Below, one piece after another: positions 39,533 to 47,885 of a DNA stretch of 64,000 bases; the first letter of the stretch is position 1, and every line of letters begins with the position of its first letter. This DNA is from JAXMHB01 sp046346965 (GTDB lineage Bacteria > Pseudomonadota > Gammaproteobacteria > Xanthomonadales > SZUA-5), in contig JAXMHB010000017.1 of NCBI GenBank assembly GCA_046346965.1, positions 27,923 to 91,922 of the forward strand, read 5' to 3'. Below the pieces are notes generated by a model. It made no database searches and had not been told where the DNA came from. It saw only the letters and a program-made list of their open reading frames with translations. Both the position numbers and the translations under genes were made by a program.

Positions 39533-40294
39533 TCAGGCCGGGCGCGATCCGAGCAAGCGGCGCAGGACGCGCTGCGCCCGCTGCATCGCCTCCTCCAGCG
39601 TGTGCTCGATCTCTTCCATGGTGATGACCGCCTCCGGCCCGCGACCTGCTGCCCAATTGGCGACCACCGCCAAACCGGCGTAATCGATACCCGCCTCGCG
39701 CGCGAGCGGCGCTTCCGGCGACGCGGTCATGCCGACCAAATCCGCACCGTCGCGCCGCAGCTTTTCGATCTCAGCCCGCGTTTCCAGACGCGGGCCCTGG
39801 GTGACCGCCATGACGCCGCCGTCATGCACGGCCAAGCCGAGGTCCGCGCCGGCCTGCAGCAGTGCCCGGCGCAAAGACTCGGTGTAGGGATCGCTGAAAT
39901 CGCTGTGGACAACCGCGACGCCTTCCAGATCGCTGAAGCTGCTCAGGCGGCCGTGGGTGTAATCGATCAGCTGATCGGTCGCCGCCAGCACGCCGGGCGC
40001 CGCCCAATCGGCGATGCCGCCAACAGCGTTGAGGGCAATGATCTCGCGCACGCCGAGCTGACGCAGCGCATCGATGTTCGCCCGATAGTTGACGCGATGT
40101 GGTGCGATCCGGTGCGGGACGCCATGGCGCGCAAGAAAAGCGACCGGATGTCCTTCCAGCTCACCGAGGGCGATGGCGCTGGACGGTACGCCGTAGGGCG
40201 TGCTGCAGTCGATGCGCTGCGCCTGGGCCAGTTCCGGCAGTCGACCGAGGCCGGTCCCGCCGATGATGCCGATCGGTGCCCGAGAGGTACTCAT
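39533..40294 (-). CDS. mtnP: S-methyl-5'-thioinosine phosphorylase
   Basis: 253 residues. PNP/MTAP family: IGIIGGTGLGRL (phosphate loop), ARHGVPHRIAPHRVNYRANI, NAVGGI, VTQGPRLETRAEI and MTASPEAPLARE. The nagZ-hpt-mtnP arrangement and 253-residue size fit the thioinosine-specific MTIP of pseudomonads and Xanthomonas rather than MTA phosphorylase. Salvages purine from methylthioadenosine after deamination. ATG overlaps the hpt stop. Confidence 0.85.
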   Translation of the reverse strand: MSTSRAPIGIIGGTGLGRLPELAQAQRIDCSTPYGVPSSAIALGELEGHPVAFLARHGVPHRIAPHRVNYRANIDALRQLGVREIIALNAVGGIADWAAPGVLAATDQLIDYTHGRLSSFSDLEGVAVVHSDFSDPYTESLRRALLQAGADLGLAVHDGGVMAVTQGPRLETRAEIEKLRRDGADLVGMTASPEAPLAREAGIDYAGLAVVANWAAGRGPEAVITMEEIEHTLEEAMQRAQRVLRRLLGSRPA

Positions 40295-40830
40295 GCCGCG
40301 TAGATCCCGTACAGGCTGCGCCCGTGTTCCTCGTAATCCATCCCAAAACCAAAGACATAGCGATCCGGGACGGTCAGGCCGACGAAGTCCGCCTTCAGGC
40401 CAGGCACGCAGCGATCGTGTTCCTTCTGGACCAGCACCGCGATGTAGACGGCAGTGGCGCCGGCATCCAGCGCATAGCGACGCAGCGCATCCAGCGTATG
40501 TCCTTCATCCAGGATGTCGTCGACGAAGATCACCGGGCGACCGGCGAAATCGTGCCGCGGTCGCGCCATCCAATGCAGTTCGCCGCCGGTGGTTTCGCCG
40601 TGGTAGCGGGTCACGTGCACGTAGTCGAAGTCGAGATCGACGCGCATGCGCGGCGCCAACATGCCGGCGATGATCAAGCCGCCGGTCAAAACCGTGACGT
40701 ACACCGGCTGCTGACCACGCAATACCTCGGTGATCTCAGCCGCCATACGGTCGATGGCGGCATCGATGGCGGCACGGTCGTGTAGCAGGTCGGCGCGCGC
40801 GACAATCGCGTCGATATCGATAGCGGACAT
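40291..40830 (-). CDS. hpt: Hypoxanthine-guanine phosphoribosyltransferase
   Basis: 179 residues. PRPP-binding motif VIFVDDILDEGHTL (~residues 97-110), N-terminal VTVLTGGLIIAGML, and VPDRYVFGFGMDYEEHGRSL near the C-terminus. Converts hypoxanthine or guanine to IMP or GMP; uses the hypoxanthine released by MtnP. The ATG at 40830 has GGAG 8 nt upstream. A GTG at 40839 overlaps the nagZ stop and is the alternative. Confidence 0.93.
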   Translation of the reverse strand: MSAIDIDAIVARADLLHDRAAIDAAIDRMAAEITEVLRGQQPVYVTVLTGGLIIAGMLAPRMRVDLDFDYVHVTRYHGETTGGELHWMARPRHDFAGRPVIFVDDILDEGHTLDALRRYALDAGATAVYIAVLVQKEHDRCVPGLKADFVGLTVPDRYVFGFGMDYEEHGRSLYGIYAA

Positions 40831-40835
40831 CAGGT

Positions 40836-41843
40836 TCACTCCAGCAAATTGGCCAGCCTAGCGGCCCGGCTCGACCAAGTCGAGCGTTCACGCTCGCGCG
40901 CCAGCGGCCGGCGCAAGCGCCCGCGCAAGCGGGCTGCCAGCGCCTGTGTCGCGTGCCAGCGCAGCTCGGCGGCCGCCGCCAGTGCCGGCTCGACCAGCGC
41001 GGGATCGCACACCAGAATCAGGTCGCAGCCGGCATGGCGATGCCCATCAAGGCGCGCGCCGATGGCCCCCACCTGAGCACCGGCCGCCATGCCGATATCG
41101 TCCGAGATCACCACCCCCTTGAAGCCCAGACCCGCGCGCAACACCTCGCGGATCCAGTAGCGCGAGTAGCCCGCGGCATGGGCATCCGCCTGCGGATACT
41201 CGACGTGCGCCATCATCACGGCGCGCGCACCGGCCTCGATGGCGGTGGCGAAGGGCAGCAGATCCTCGTCCAGGATCTGCACCAGCGGGCGGTCGTCCAC
41301 CGCGCGATCAGTGTGGGTGTCGGCGCGGACGCTGCCGTGACCCGGAAAATGCTTCAGCGTGGCCGTCATTCCGCAGCGCTGCAAGGTATCGGCGTAGATG
41401 GCCGTCAGCTCGGCGCACACGCGCGGATCGGCGTGGAAGGCGCGGTCTCCGATCGCCAGATTGCCGCGCCCGAGGTCGGCCACGGGGGCAAACGAAAGGT
41501 CCAGACCGTCAGCGAGCACTTCCACCGCGATGATCTCCGCGTGCAGTCGCGCCGCCCGGCGCGCCGCCGCAGGCACGGTGTCGTACAGCCGGCCGATCGC
41601 CGCCAACGGCGGCAGTTCGGTGTGGCCCGCCCGGAATCGCTGGACTCGCCCACCTTCCTGATCGACCGCAATCACCGCCTCGGGCGCGTGCGTACGGATG
41701 TCGGCGCACAGGGCGCCAAGTTGCGCGCGGTCACTGTAGTTGCGGCTGAAGAGGATCGCTCCCACGACGGCAGGATGCGCCAGTTGCTGCCGCTCTGCGG
41801 CGGTCAGGGTGGTCCCCTGCAATCCGATCATCAGTGCACTCAC
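40836..41843 (-). CDS. nagZ: Beta-N-acetylhexosaminidase NagZ
   Basis: 335 residues. GH3 fold of the cytoplasmic muropeptide-recycling enzyme: AVDQEGGRVQRF, LKHFPGHGSVRADTHTD (the His of the catalytic dyad loop) and VVISDDIGM (nucleophile Asp). Cleaves GlcNAc-anhydroMurNAc peptides. GTG start overlapping the CYTH stop, with GGGAGG close upstream; ATG at 41831 is the alternative. The operon order CYTH-nagZ-hpt-mtnP is conserved in relatives. Confidence 0.94.
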   Translation of the reverse strand: MSALMIGLQGTTLTAAERQQLAHPAVVGAILFSRNYSDRAQLGALCADIRTHAPEAVIAVDQEGGRVQRFRAGHTELPPLAAIGRLYDTVPAAARRAARLHAEIIAVEVLADGLDLSFAPVADLGRGNLAIGDRAFHADPRVCAELTAIYADTLQRCGMTATLKHFPGHGSVRADTHTDRAVDDRPLVQILDEDLLPFATAIEAGARAVMMAHVEYPQADAHAAGYSRYWIREVLRAGLGFKGVVISDDIGMAAGAQVGAIGARLDGHRHAGCDLILVCDPALVEPALAAAAELRWHATQALAARLRGRLRRPLARERERSTWSSRAARLANLLE

Positions 41844-42313
41844 GACGCCTCCCAGGTCGTATACGGACGACGCGCCAACTGGATGTTGTAGTAGCGCGAA
41901 TCATCGGTCACTTCGGCGCCCAACCAGTCCGGGCGCAGGAATTCCTCGTCGATGGCGCCGAGCTCGATTTCTGCCACGATCAGCCCGCGGTTGGGACCGT
42001 CAAACTCGTCGATCTCGTAGACATGCGCGCCAGCGGGCACCAGATGGCGGACCTTGGATATCACCGGACCGTCAGCCAGCTCGGCCAGCAGGGTATTCGC
42101 ATCGGTGCGCGGTATCGGGTACTCGAACTCCAGCCGACTGCTGCCGAGGGTATGGCTCTTGATATTCAGCCACGCCTGATCGCCGCTGACGCGCACCCGC
42201 ACCGAACTGCGCGTACCGCCCAGATAGCCCTGCGCCAGATACTGACTGGAACGCACTTCGGTTCGCCAGGACTCATTCTTGATCAGAAACTTACGCTCGA
42301 TCTCTATACCCAT
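41840..42313 (-). CDS. CYTH-domain protein (triphosphate tunnel metalloenzyme)
   Basis: 157 residues. The hallmark EXEXK is present as IEIERKFL (residues 3-10). SSVRVRVSGDQAWLNIKS and YPIPRTDA follow, with acidic/basic residues lining the tunnel and AEIELGAIDEEF at the end. Bacterial short CYTH proteins hydrolyse tripolyphosphate or other triphosphates. Start at 42313, since MGIEIERK is the family N-terminus; the ORF is open to 42355. First gene of the nagZ operon, 7 bp after rlmD. Confidence 0.92.
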   Translation of the reverse strand: MGIEIERKFLIKNESWRTEVRSSQYLAQGYLGGTRSSVRVRVSGDQAWLNIKSHTLGSSRLEFEYPIPRTDANTLLAELADGPVISKVRHLVPAGAHVYEIDEFDGPNRGLIVAEIELGAIDEEFLRPDWLGAEVTDDSRYYNIQLARRPYTTWEAS

Positions 42314-42320
42314 GACACAC

Positions 42321-43667
42321 TCATCGTCGTACAAACAGGGCCATGCTCTCGACATGGCCGGTATGCGGGAACATATCCATCACGCCAGCCGCCTCCAGAC
42401 TGAATCCGCCGCGCCCGACCAGAATGCCGGCATCTCGCGCCAGCGTCGCTGGATGACAGGACACATACACAATGCGTTCAACTTCGCTGCCAGGCAGGTA
42501 ATCGAAGACGCGCTCGGCACCCGCGCGCGGCGGGTCCAGCAACAAACGCGTGTAGCCTGCACGACTCCAAACCGCCTCGCTTTGATCCTGGCTCAAGTCG
42601 GCCACGTGATAGTCGATATTCTCCAGCCCGTTGTGTGCCGCGTTGACCCGCGCCCGGGCGATCAATCCGGCGTCACCCTCCACGCCGGTGACGTGCAGAC
42701 TGCGACGTGCCAGCGGCAGGGTGAAATTGCCGAGGCCGCAGTAGAGATCGAGCACGCGGTCGCGCGCGCCGACACTGAGCAGATCGATCGCCTGCGCCAC
42801 CATGACCTGATTGATGCTGTCGTTGACCTGGACGAAATCGAGCGGCAGGTAGCGAATCTCTAGATCACCATCGATGCGATAGCCGAGTTCAGGCACGGCA
42901 TCGCCATCAAGCCCGACCAGGCTGTCCAACCCGCCCGGCTGCAGCACGATGCGTGCGTCGATCTGGGCGCCGAAGGCTGCCAGACGCGCGCGATCGGCCG
43001 CCGTCAGCGGCACCAGATGCCGGAACACCAGCACCAGGTCGGCGGCGGCAGCCGCTTCGATCTGCGCGATCTCGGCGCGTGCATCCATGTCGCTGACCAA
43101 CTGTGACAGCGCGTCCAGATGCACGCCTATACGCGGATCGAGCACCGGACAACTGGCAATCTCGGCAACGTAACGACCATTGTCCTCGCGAAACCCGACC
43201 AGCGCGCGGCCCTTTTTTTCCACGTAGCGCACCGACAGCCGCGCCTTGCGTCTATAGCCCCAGAGGTCCCGCTGCAGGGGTGCCAGCAGGCGTTGTGGCT
43301 CTACCTTGCCGATGCGCTGCAGGACGTCCAGCAGATGCTGCTGTTTGTGAGCGATCTGCGCGGTCGGCGCCAGATGCTGCAGGCTGCATCCCGAGCACAC
43401 CGACACGTGCGCGCAGCGCGGCTGCACGCGATCCGGACTGGCATGCAGTATCTCCACCGCGCGCGCCTCGTCATACTGCCGATGGCGTTTCAGCAGATCC
43501 ACGCGTACACGTTCACCCGGCAGCGCGCCCGCGACAAACACGGCCTTCTGATTGACCCGAGCGACCCCGCGGCCCTCGTGCGACAGATTGTCGATTTCCA
43601 GCTCCAACGCCTCACCCCGAGCGGCCAGGAACGCCGCCAAAGCCGCGCACTCTATCAGTTTGACCAC
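42321..43667 (-). CDS. rlmD: 23S rRNA (uracil-1939-C5) methyltransferase
   Basis: 448 residues. N-terminal TRAM domain (~20-80). The [4Fe-4S] Cys ligands are in RCAHVSVCSGCSLQHL and SCPVL. The methyltransferase domain has LDLYCGLGNFTLPLA (SAM), LLLDPPRAGAE and the catalytic Cys in IVYVSCHPATLARD. All key residues present. The GTG at 43667 is the longest start; the true one may be a little downstream since the first 20 residues are not conserved-looking. Divergent from the receiver-HPt gene. Confidence 0.93.
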   Translation of the reverse strand: MVKLIECAALAAFLAARGEALELEIDNLSHEGRGVARVNQKAVFVAGALPGERVRVDLLKRHRQYDEARAVEILHASPDRVQPRCAHVSVCSGCSLQHLAPTAQIAHKQQHLLDVLQRIGKVEPQRLLAPLQRDLWGYRRKARLSVRYVEKKGRALVGFREDNGRYVAEIASCPVLDPRIGVHLDALSQLVSDMDARAEIAQIEAAAAADLVLVFRHLVPLTAADRARLAAFGAQIDARIVLQPGGLDSLVGLDGDAVPELGYRIDGDLEIRYLPLDFVQVNDSINQVMVAQAIDLLSVGARDRVLDLYCGLGNFTLPLARRSLHVTGVEGDAGLIARARVNAAHNGLENIDYHVADLSQDQSEAVWSRAGYTRLLLDPPRAGAERVFDYLPGSEVERIVYVSCHPATLARDAGILVGRGGFSLEAAGVMDMFPHTGHVESMALFVRR

Positions 43668-43710
43668 CCCCGGCGTGACGAGGCCCAGAGCGCGTGGTTA
43701 TGCTGCAGCC

Positions 43711-44376
43711 ATGCGCATCCTGATCGTGGACGATGACCCGATTTCGGCGGCCTTTCTGCAGGAATGGCTGCGATTGCGCGGCTGCGAAATCATCCTGGGC
43801 GGCCGATTATCGGAGCTCGAAGGCTTGGCGCCGCTGGCGCCAGACTGGCTGATCCTCGATCGGCATCTGCCCGACGGCGACGGATTGGCCTGGGTGCAGC
43901 AACGGGCAGCCGCTGCCGAGTTGCCTTGCCAGGTGTTGTTGCTGAGCGGCGACGCGCCAACCGCCGAGCTGCCGGTCAAGGTGACGGCACTGCAAAAGCC
44001 GGTCGACCCCGACCAGCTCTGGGCCCGCCTCGGTGGCGCGAGCGTGCTGCCCGAACTCGACGATGCGGTGGCGCTGCGCGCGCTCAACGGGCAGGCCAGC
44101 GTCATCCACAGTATCCGCGCCATGTTCCGGCAAGAGCTCGCCAAATCCGACTGGCGGCTGGAGCTGGCGGATCCGGCACGTGCCTTGAGTCAGCTCCCTG
44201 CGGTGCATCGGCTGCACGGCGCTGCCGCCATGGTTGGCGCGCTGCAGCTCTCCGCCATCGCGCAATCGGTGGAATCCCTGCTGCGGCGCGGCGAGTTGCC
44301 CAGCGCCGAGTTGCTGACGGCGCTCGATCAATCGATCAATCGCCTGCTGCCGCGTCTGCCGCTGCGTCCGAATTGA
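43711..44376 (+). CDS. Receiver-HPt two-domain signalling protein
   Basis: 221 residues. Receiver domain (1-~118): ILIVDDDP acidic pocket, phospho-acceptor Asp in LILDRHLPDGDG (~residue 51), and Lys in ALQKPVDP. Then an HPt four-helix domain (~130-215) with the phospho-His in VHRLHGAAAMVGA. No DNA-binding or enzymatic output, so it likely shuttles phosphate between a hybrid kinase and a final regulator. Its 3' end overlaps recO by 41 bp, convergent. It is separated from rlmD by 43 bp. Confidence 0.87.
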   Translation: MRILIVDDDPISAAFLQEWLRLRGCEIILGGRLSELEGLAPLAPDWLILDRHLPDGDGLAWVQQRAAAAELPCQVLLLSGDAPTAELPVKVTALQKPVDPDQLWARLGGASVLPELDDAVALRALNGQASVIHSIRAMFRQELAKSDWRLELADPARALSQLPAVHRLHGAAAMVGALQLSAIAQSVESLLRRGELPSAELLTALDQSINRLLPRLPLRPN

Positions 44377-45142
44377 GTCCGCCACGTTGGACTCGCGGCA
44401 ACTCGGATAGCAAGCGCCAGGAGCGCAGCGGTGCGCCGGTCAATTGCGCGCCCAACAGATCACGCAACAGTCCACGCATGGCCCTCAGCTGACTAGCCTC
44501 CTGCGGCTGCTGGTCCTGCGCCAGCGCCAGCAGGGCGCTGCCCGGATAGCCGCCGACACCCTCGGCCACGGCGACGAACCCGCGCTCAGGCTGCAGACGG
44601 TAGTGCGCGGCCGGATCCAGCCCCGCGCCATCGGCGTCGGCGCCATAGTCGATGCCATAGCCAAGCAGCGCGAGCAGATCGCGCTCGAAACGGCGCAGCG
44701 GCCAGGCCGGCGCGGGCGCGTCGGCCAGTTCGATCAGCACCTGGCGATAGCGCTCGAAAGCCGCGGCCGACGGGTCCGCGCGCGGCAGGAAGCGCACCAC
44801 CAGTTCATTGCAGTACAGACCCGCCAATGCGCGCTCGCCGACCAGCGCCACTGGCCCACCTACGGCTTCCGCACGCGTGAGGCGCAGCAACTCACCGGCG
44901 CCGGAGGCATCGACTCGCAGTTCTTGAAAGGGCTGCAGCGCGGCCGCCAATCCGCTCCGGCCACCTCGCGCACCACGCGCAAGCATGCCCAGGCGGCCGC
45001 GCGCCGGCGTCAACACCTCGAGCAACAGGCTGCTCTCCGAGTACTGCCGCCGGTGCAGGATGAACGCGGGTTCGGCCAGCAGGCGCTGCACGGCGGGCCG
45101 AGCGCTAGTTGAGCCCCAACTGCCGCAAGGAGCGCTCGTCAT
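44336..45142 (-). CDS. recO: DNA repair protein RecO
   Basis: About 268 residues. OB-fold start (AFILHRRQYSESSLLLEVLTPARGRLGMLARGAR, ~residues 27-60), then LVVRFLPRADPSAAAFERYRQVL and FERDLLALLGYGIDY. Loads RecA with RecF/RecR by displacing SSB. Start at 45142 (MTSAPC) overlaps era by 38 bp. No other in-frame ATG or GTG is seen before the domain, so the overlap appears real. Family lacks Cys4 zinc site here, as in many gammaproteobacteria. Confidence 0.88.
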   Translation of the reverse strand: MTSAPCGSWGSTSARPAVQRLLAEPAFILHRRQYSESSLLLEVLTPARGRLGMLARGARGGRSGLAAALQPFQELRVDASGAGELLRLTRAEAVGGPVALVGERALAGLYCNELVVRFLPRADPSAAAFERYRQVLIELADAPAPAWPLRRFERDLLALLGYGIDYGADADGAGLDPAAHYRLQPERGFVAVAEGVGGYPGSALLALAQDQQPQEASQLRAMRGLLRDLLGAQLTGAPLRSWRLLSELPRVQRGGLNSDAAADAAAGD

Positions 45143-46001
45143 CGCTCCAGTCGGCACGCACCTTCACCCAGATCTCCACGTGCACGCGACCACCAAACAG
45201 AGCTTCCATTGCTTCGCGTGCGGCGGTGCCGACCTGTTTGAGCCGGGCACCACCATCGCCGATGACGATCGCCTTCTGGCCTTCGCGCTCGACCCAGATG
45301 GTCGCCGCCATCCGTCGCAGATTGCCCTCGGTTTCGAACTGCTCGATCTCGACCGCGCAGGCATAGGGCACTTCCGCCCCCAGTTGCCGCATCAGTTGCT
45401 CACGGATCAACTCGCCCGCCAGGAAGCGCTCGCTGCGGTCGGTCAGGGTGTCTGGATCGTACAAGGCGGGACGCTCCGGCAGCAGGCCCGCGAGGCGCCG
45501 GCAAGCCTCCTCCGTGCCCTGCTCCTTGCGCGCCCCGACGAGCAGCACGCTGACAAAGTCGTGCTTGGCAGCGACCTTGGCGATGTAGGGCAGCAGTTGC
45601 TGCTTGTCTTTGACCAGATCCACCTTGTTGATCAGCAAGGCAATCGGGCGACCACTCTGCTGCGCACGCGCGAGGGCGTCGCTATCGCCGCCCTTCCAGA
45701 TCCCGGCCTCGACGACCAGCGCGATCAGATCGACATCGACGAAAGCCTGCTCCACCGCTCGCTCCATGGCGCGGTGCACCGCGGTAGGGCGTCGCTGCTG
45801 CATGCCAGGGGTATCGACGAAGGCGATCTGTGCGTGCTCGAAAGTGCGCACGCCGATGACACTCTGTCGCGTGGTGTGGGGTTTATTCGACACCGCGCCC
45901 AGGTGCGCGCCAACAAACACATTCAACAGGCTGGACTTGCCCACATTGGGGCGTCCCACCAGCGCGGCGTGGCCGGCGCGGTAGGCTTGGGTCTCACTCA
46001 C
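45105..46001 (-). CDS. era: GTPase Era
   Basis: 298 residues. GTPase motifs: GRPNVGKSSLLN (G1), TRQS (G2), DTPG (G3), NKVD (G4). C-terminal KH domain with VEREGQKAIVIGDGGARLKQVG that binds the 3' end of 16S rRNA. Needed for 30S maturation. GTG start overlapping the rnc stop, the usual rnc-era arrangement. Confidence 0.96.
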   Translation of the reverse strand: MSETQAYRAGHAALVGRPNVGKSSLLNVFVGAHLGAVSNKPHTTRQSVIGVRTFEHAQIAFVDTPGMQQRRPTAVHRAMERAVEQAFVDVDLIALVVEAGIWKGGDSDALARAQQSGRPIALLINKVDLVKDKQQLLPYIAKVAAKHDFVSVLLVGARKEQGTEEACRRLAGLLPERPALYDPDTLTDRSERFLAGELIREQLMRQLGAEVPYACAVEIEQFETEGNLRRMAATIWVEREGQKAIVIGDGGARLKQVGTAAREAMEALFGGRVHVEIWVKVRADWSDDERSLRQLGLN

Positions 46002-46669
46002 GATCTCGGCTCCTGTGCCAGTCGTTGCAGCACCTTGTCGGCAGCACCCTGCTCCGCGGCCTTGCGACTGCGACCGCTGGCGCGCTCTTCGATCCCAAGG
46101 GTGACCAATCGACAGGCGACATCGAAGGTCTTGTCATGGTCCTTGCCACTGGTGTCGACCAGCACGTAGTCGGGCAGCGGCAGAGCGCGGCTCTGCAGCC
46201 ATTCCTGCAGGCGCGTTTTTGCGTCCTTCACGGCGTTGCTGTCGATGCGCTCGATCGGCCCGGCGAAGATGGCTTCGACCAGCGCGCGGCAGCGCTCCCA
46301 CCCGGCGTCCAGAAATACCGCAGCGACCAGCGCCTCGAGGGTATCCGCCAGGATCGAGTCGCGCCGGTAGCCACCACTCTTCAGCTCGCCACCGCCCATC
46401 CGCAGGAACTCTGAGAGTTCCAGCGCACGCGCAATCTCGGCCAGGCTGGACTCGCGGATCAGCGCTGCGCGCAGCCGGGTCAGATCGCCCTCGGCCGCGC
46501 GCGGATGGCGTCGGTAGAGTTCGATGCTGACCACGGTATTGATCAGCGCGTCGCCCAGGAACTCCAGGCGCTCGTAGTTGGCTTGACCTGCGCTGCGATG
46601 CGTCAGCGCCCGATCCAGCAGGGCCGGGTCACTGAACTCGATGCCAAAGCGCTGGAGCGGGTTAGTCAA
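45998..46669 (-). CDS. rnc: Ribonuclease III
   Basis: 223 residues. Catalytic signature ERLEFLGDALINTVV (~residues 33-47), second acidic site in DTLEALVAAVFLDAG, and a C-terminal dsRNA-binding domain (DAKTRLQEWLQ...GRSRKAAEQGAADKVL). Processes rRNA precursors. Start codon appears to be TTG at 46669, overlapping the DUF4845 stop (TTGACTAA); no better start is visible and the N-terminus matches the family length. Confidence 0.95.
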   Translation of the reverse strand: MTNPLQRFGIEFSDPALLDRALTHRSAGQANYERLEFLGDALINTVVSIELYRRHPRAAEGDLTRLRAALIRESSLAEIARALELSEFLRMGGGELKSGGYRRDSILADTLEALVAAVFLDAGWERCRALVEAIFAGPIERIDSNAVKDAKTRLQEWLQSRALPLPDYVLVDTSGKDHDKTFDVACRLVTLGIEERASGRSRKAAEQGAADKVLQRLAQEPRS

Positions 46670-47036
46670 CGGCGGCGCGCGTCAGTTCGACGGAATGATC
46701 GAATTTGGCGACGATGTCGAGGTTGTACATCAGCGGCTTGCGCACCTCGTACTTGATGCGCAGGAAGTATCCATTCTTGCGCTCGACCTCGACATTGTTG
46801 CGCTTGACGCTGTCGACGTAGCTGATGTTGAAGTTCTTGTCGAGGATGATCCAGATCTGTTCCGGCGACAGGCGCGAGGAACCTGGCGTGTTCTGAACCA
46901 GTTTCATCGCGGCCTTCACGGCGTAGTACTCGGTGTAGACCGGAAACAGCTGCGCACCGATGTAAAAAAAGAAGCCAGCAATTGCCAGAACGATGATGAA
47001 GCCGATCAACGTGATGCCGCGTTGCGTCGCACGCAT
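46662..47036 (-). CDS. DUF4845 pilin-like membrane protein
   Basis: 124 residues. A type IV pilin-like start (RGITLIGFIIVLAIAGFFFYIGAQLFPVY) forms one membrane helix; the rest is a periplasmic domain. The family is regularly found between lepB and rnc in gammaproteobacteria, as here. Function unknown; the GITLIGF segment lacks the classical Glu at +5 of true pilins. Confidence 0.9.
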   Translation of the reverse strand: MRATQRGITLIGFIIVLAIAGFFFYIGAQLFPVYTEYYAVKAAMKLVQNTPGSSRLSPEQIWIILDKNFNISYVDSVKRNNVEVERKNGYFLRIKYEVRKPLMYNLDIVAKFDHSVELTRAAVD

Positions 47037-47039
47037 AAC

Positions 47040-47870
47040 TCACCCCACCTTCATGCCGATACGTTCCCAGGACACGAAGCCCCGGATCTTCCAGTCCCAG
47101 TGCATCCAGACGAAGAAGGCCTTGCCGACCAGGTTCTGCTCTGGAACCAGCCCCCACACGCGACTGTCCTCACTATTATCGCGATTGTCGCCCATCATGA
47201 AGTAGTAGCCGGGCGGAATCTGCCAGACGCGACCTGCCGGAACGCCACGACCGTTGCGCAGCAGGATCTGGTGATTGACGTCGCCGAGTTGCTCCTTGCG
47301 CAGTTCGCTGCCGGTAGACTCGCTGTTGATGCCCTCGGCGTAGTAGCGCCCCACCGCCTCCTGCGCCATCGGCACATCGTTGATGTACAACACATCATTG
47401 ACGTAGCTGATGCGATCACCGGGCAGTCCGACCAGACGCTTGACATAGTTGCGGTCCGGCATGTGTGGCGGACGGAAGACCACGACGTCGCCGCGCTTGG
47501 GTTCGCCGACCTCGACGATCTTGGTGTTCAGCACCGGCAGGCGCAGCCCGTAGCTGTACTTGTTGACCAGAATGAAATCACCGATCAGCAGCGTCGGCAC
47601 CATCGAACTCGACGGGATCGTGAACGGCTCGAACAGGAAGGAGCGGATCAGCAGCACGACCAGGATGACGGGGAAGAAGGACTTGGAGTACTCCACCACC
47701 ATCGGGTCGCGCGCCGCCGGCGCTGCGGCCGACTGCTGGACGCCGGCATCGCCGATGCCAACTCCGAGCAGCGCCAGTCGGCGACGACGGAAGAACAGCG
47801 AGTCCACCAGCCAGACGAAGCCCGTAAGGCCGGTCAGCACCACCAATATCAGCGCAAAATCTATGTTCAT
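47040..47870 (-). CDS. lepB: Signal peptidase I
   Basis: 276 residues. Two membrane helices (~8-28 and ~65-82), catalytic Ser in IPSSSMVPTLLIGD (~residue 92) and Lys in NYVKRLVGLPGD. The C-terminal box MMGDNRDNSEDSR is intact. Removes signal peptides of secreted proteins on the periplasmic face. Lies 15 bp after lepA, the usual lepA-lepB operon. Confidence 0.96.
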   Translation of the reverse strand: MNIDFALILVVLTGLTGFVWLVDSLFFRRRRLALLGVGIGDAGVQQSAAAPAARDPMVVEYSKSFFPVILVVLLIRSFLFEPFTIPSSSMVPTLLIGDFILVNKYSYGLRLPVLNTKIVEVGEPKRGDVVVFRPPHMPDRNYVKRLVGLPGDRISYVNDVLYINDVPMAQEAVGRYYAEGINSESTGSELRKEQLGDVNHQILLRNGRGVPAGRVWQIPPGYYFMMGDNRDNSEDSRVWGLVPEQNLVGKAFFVWMHWDWKIRGFVSWERIGMKVG

Positions 47871-47885
47871 GCCCTCGTCCTGAAC

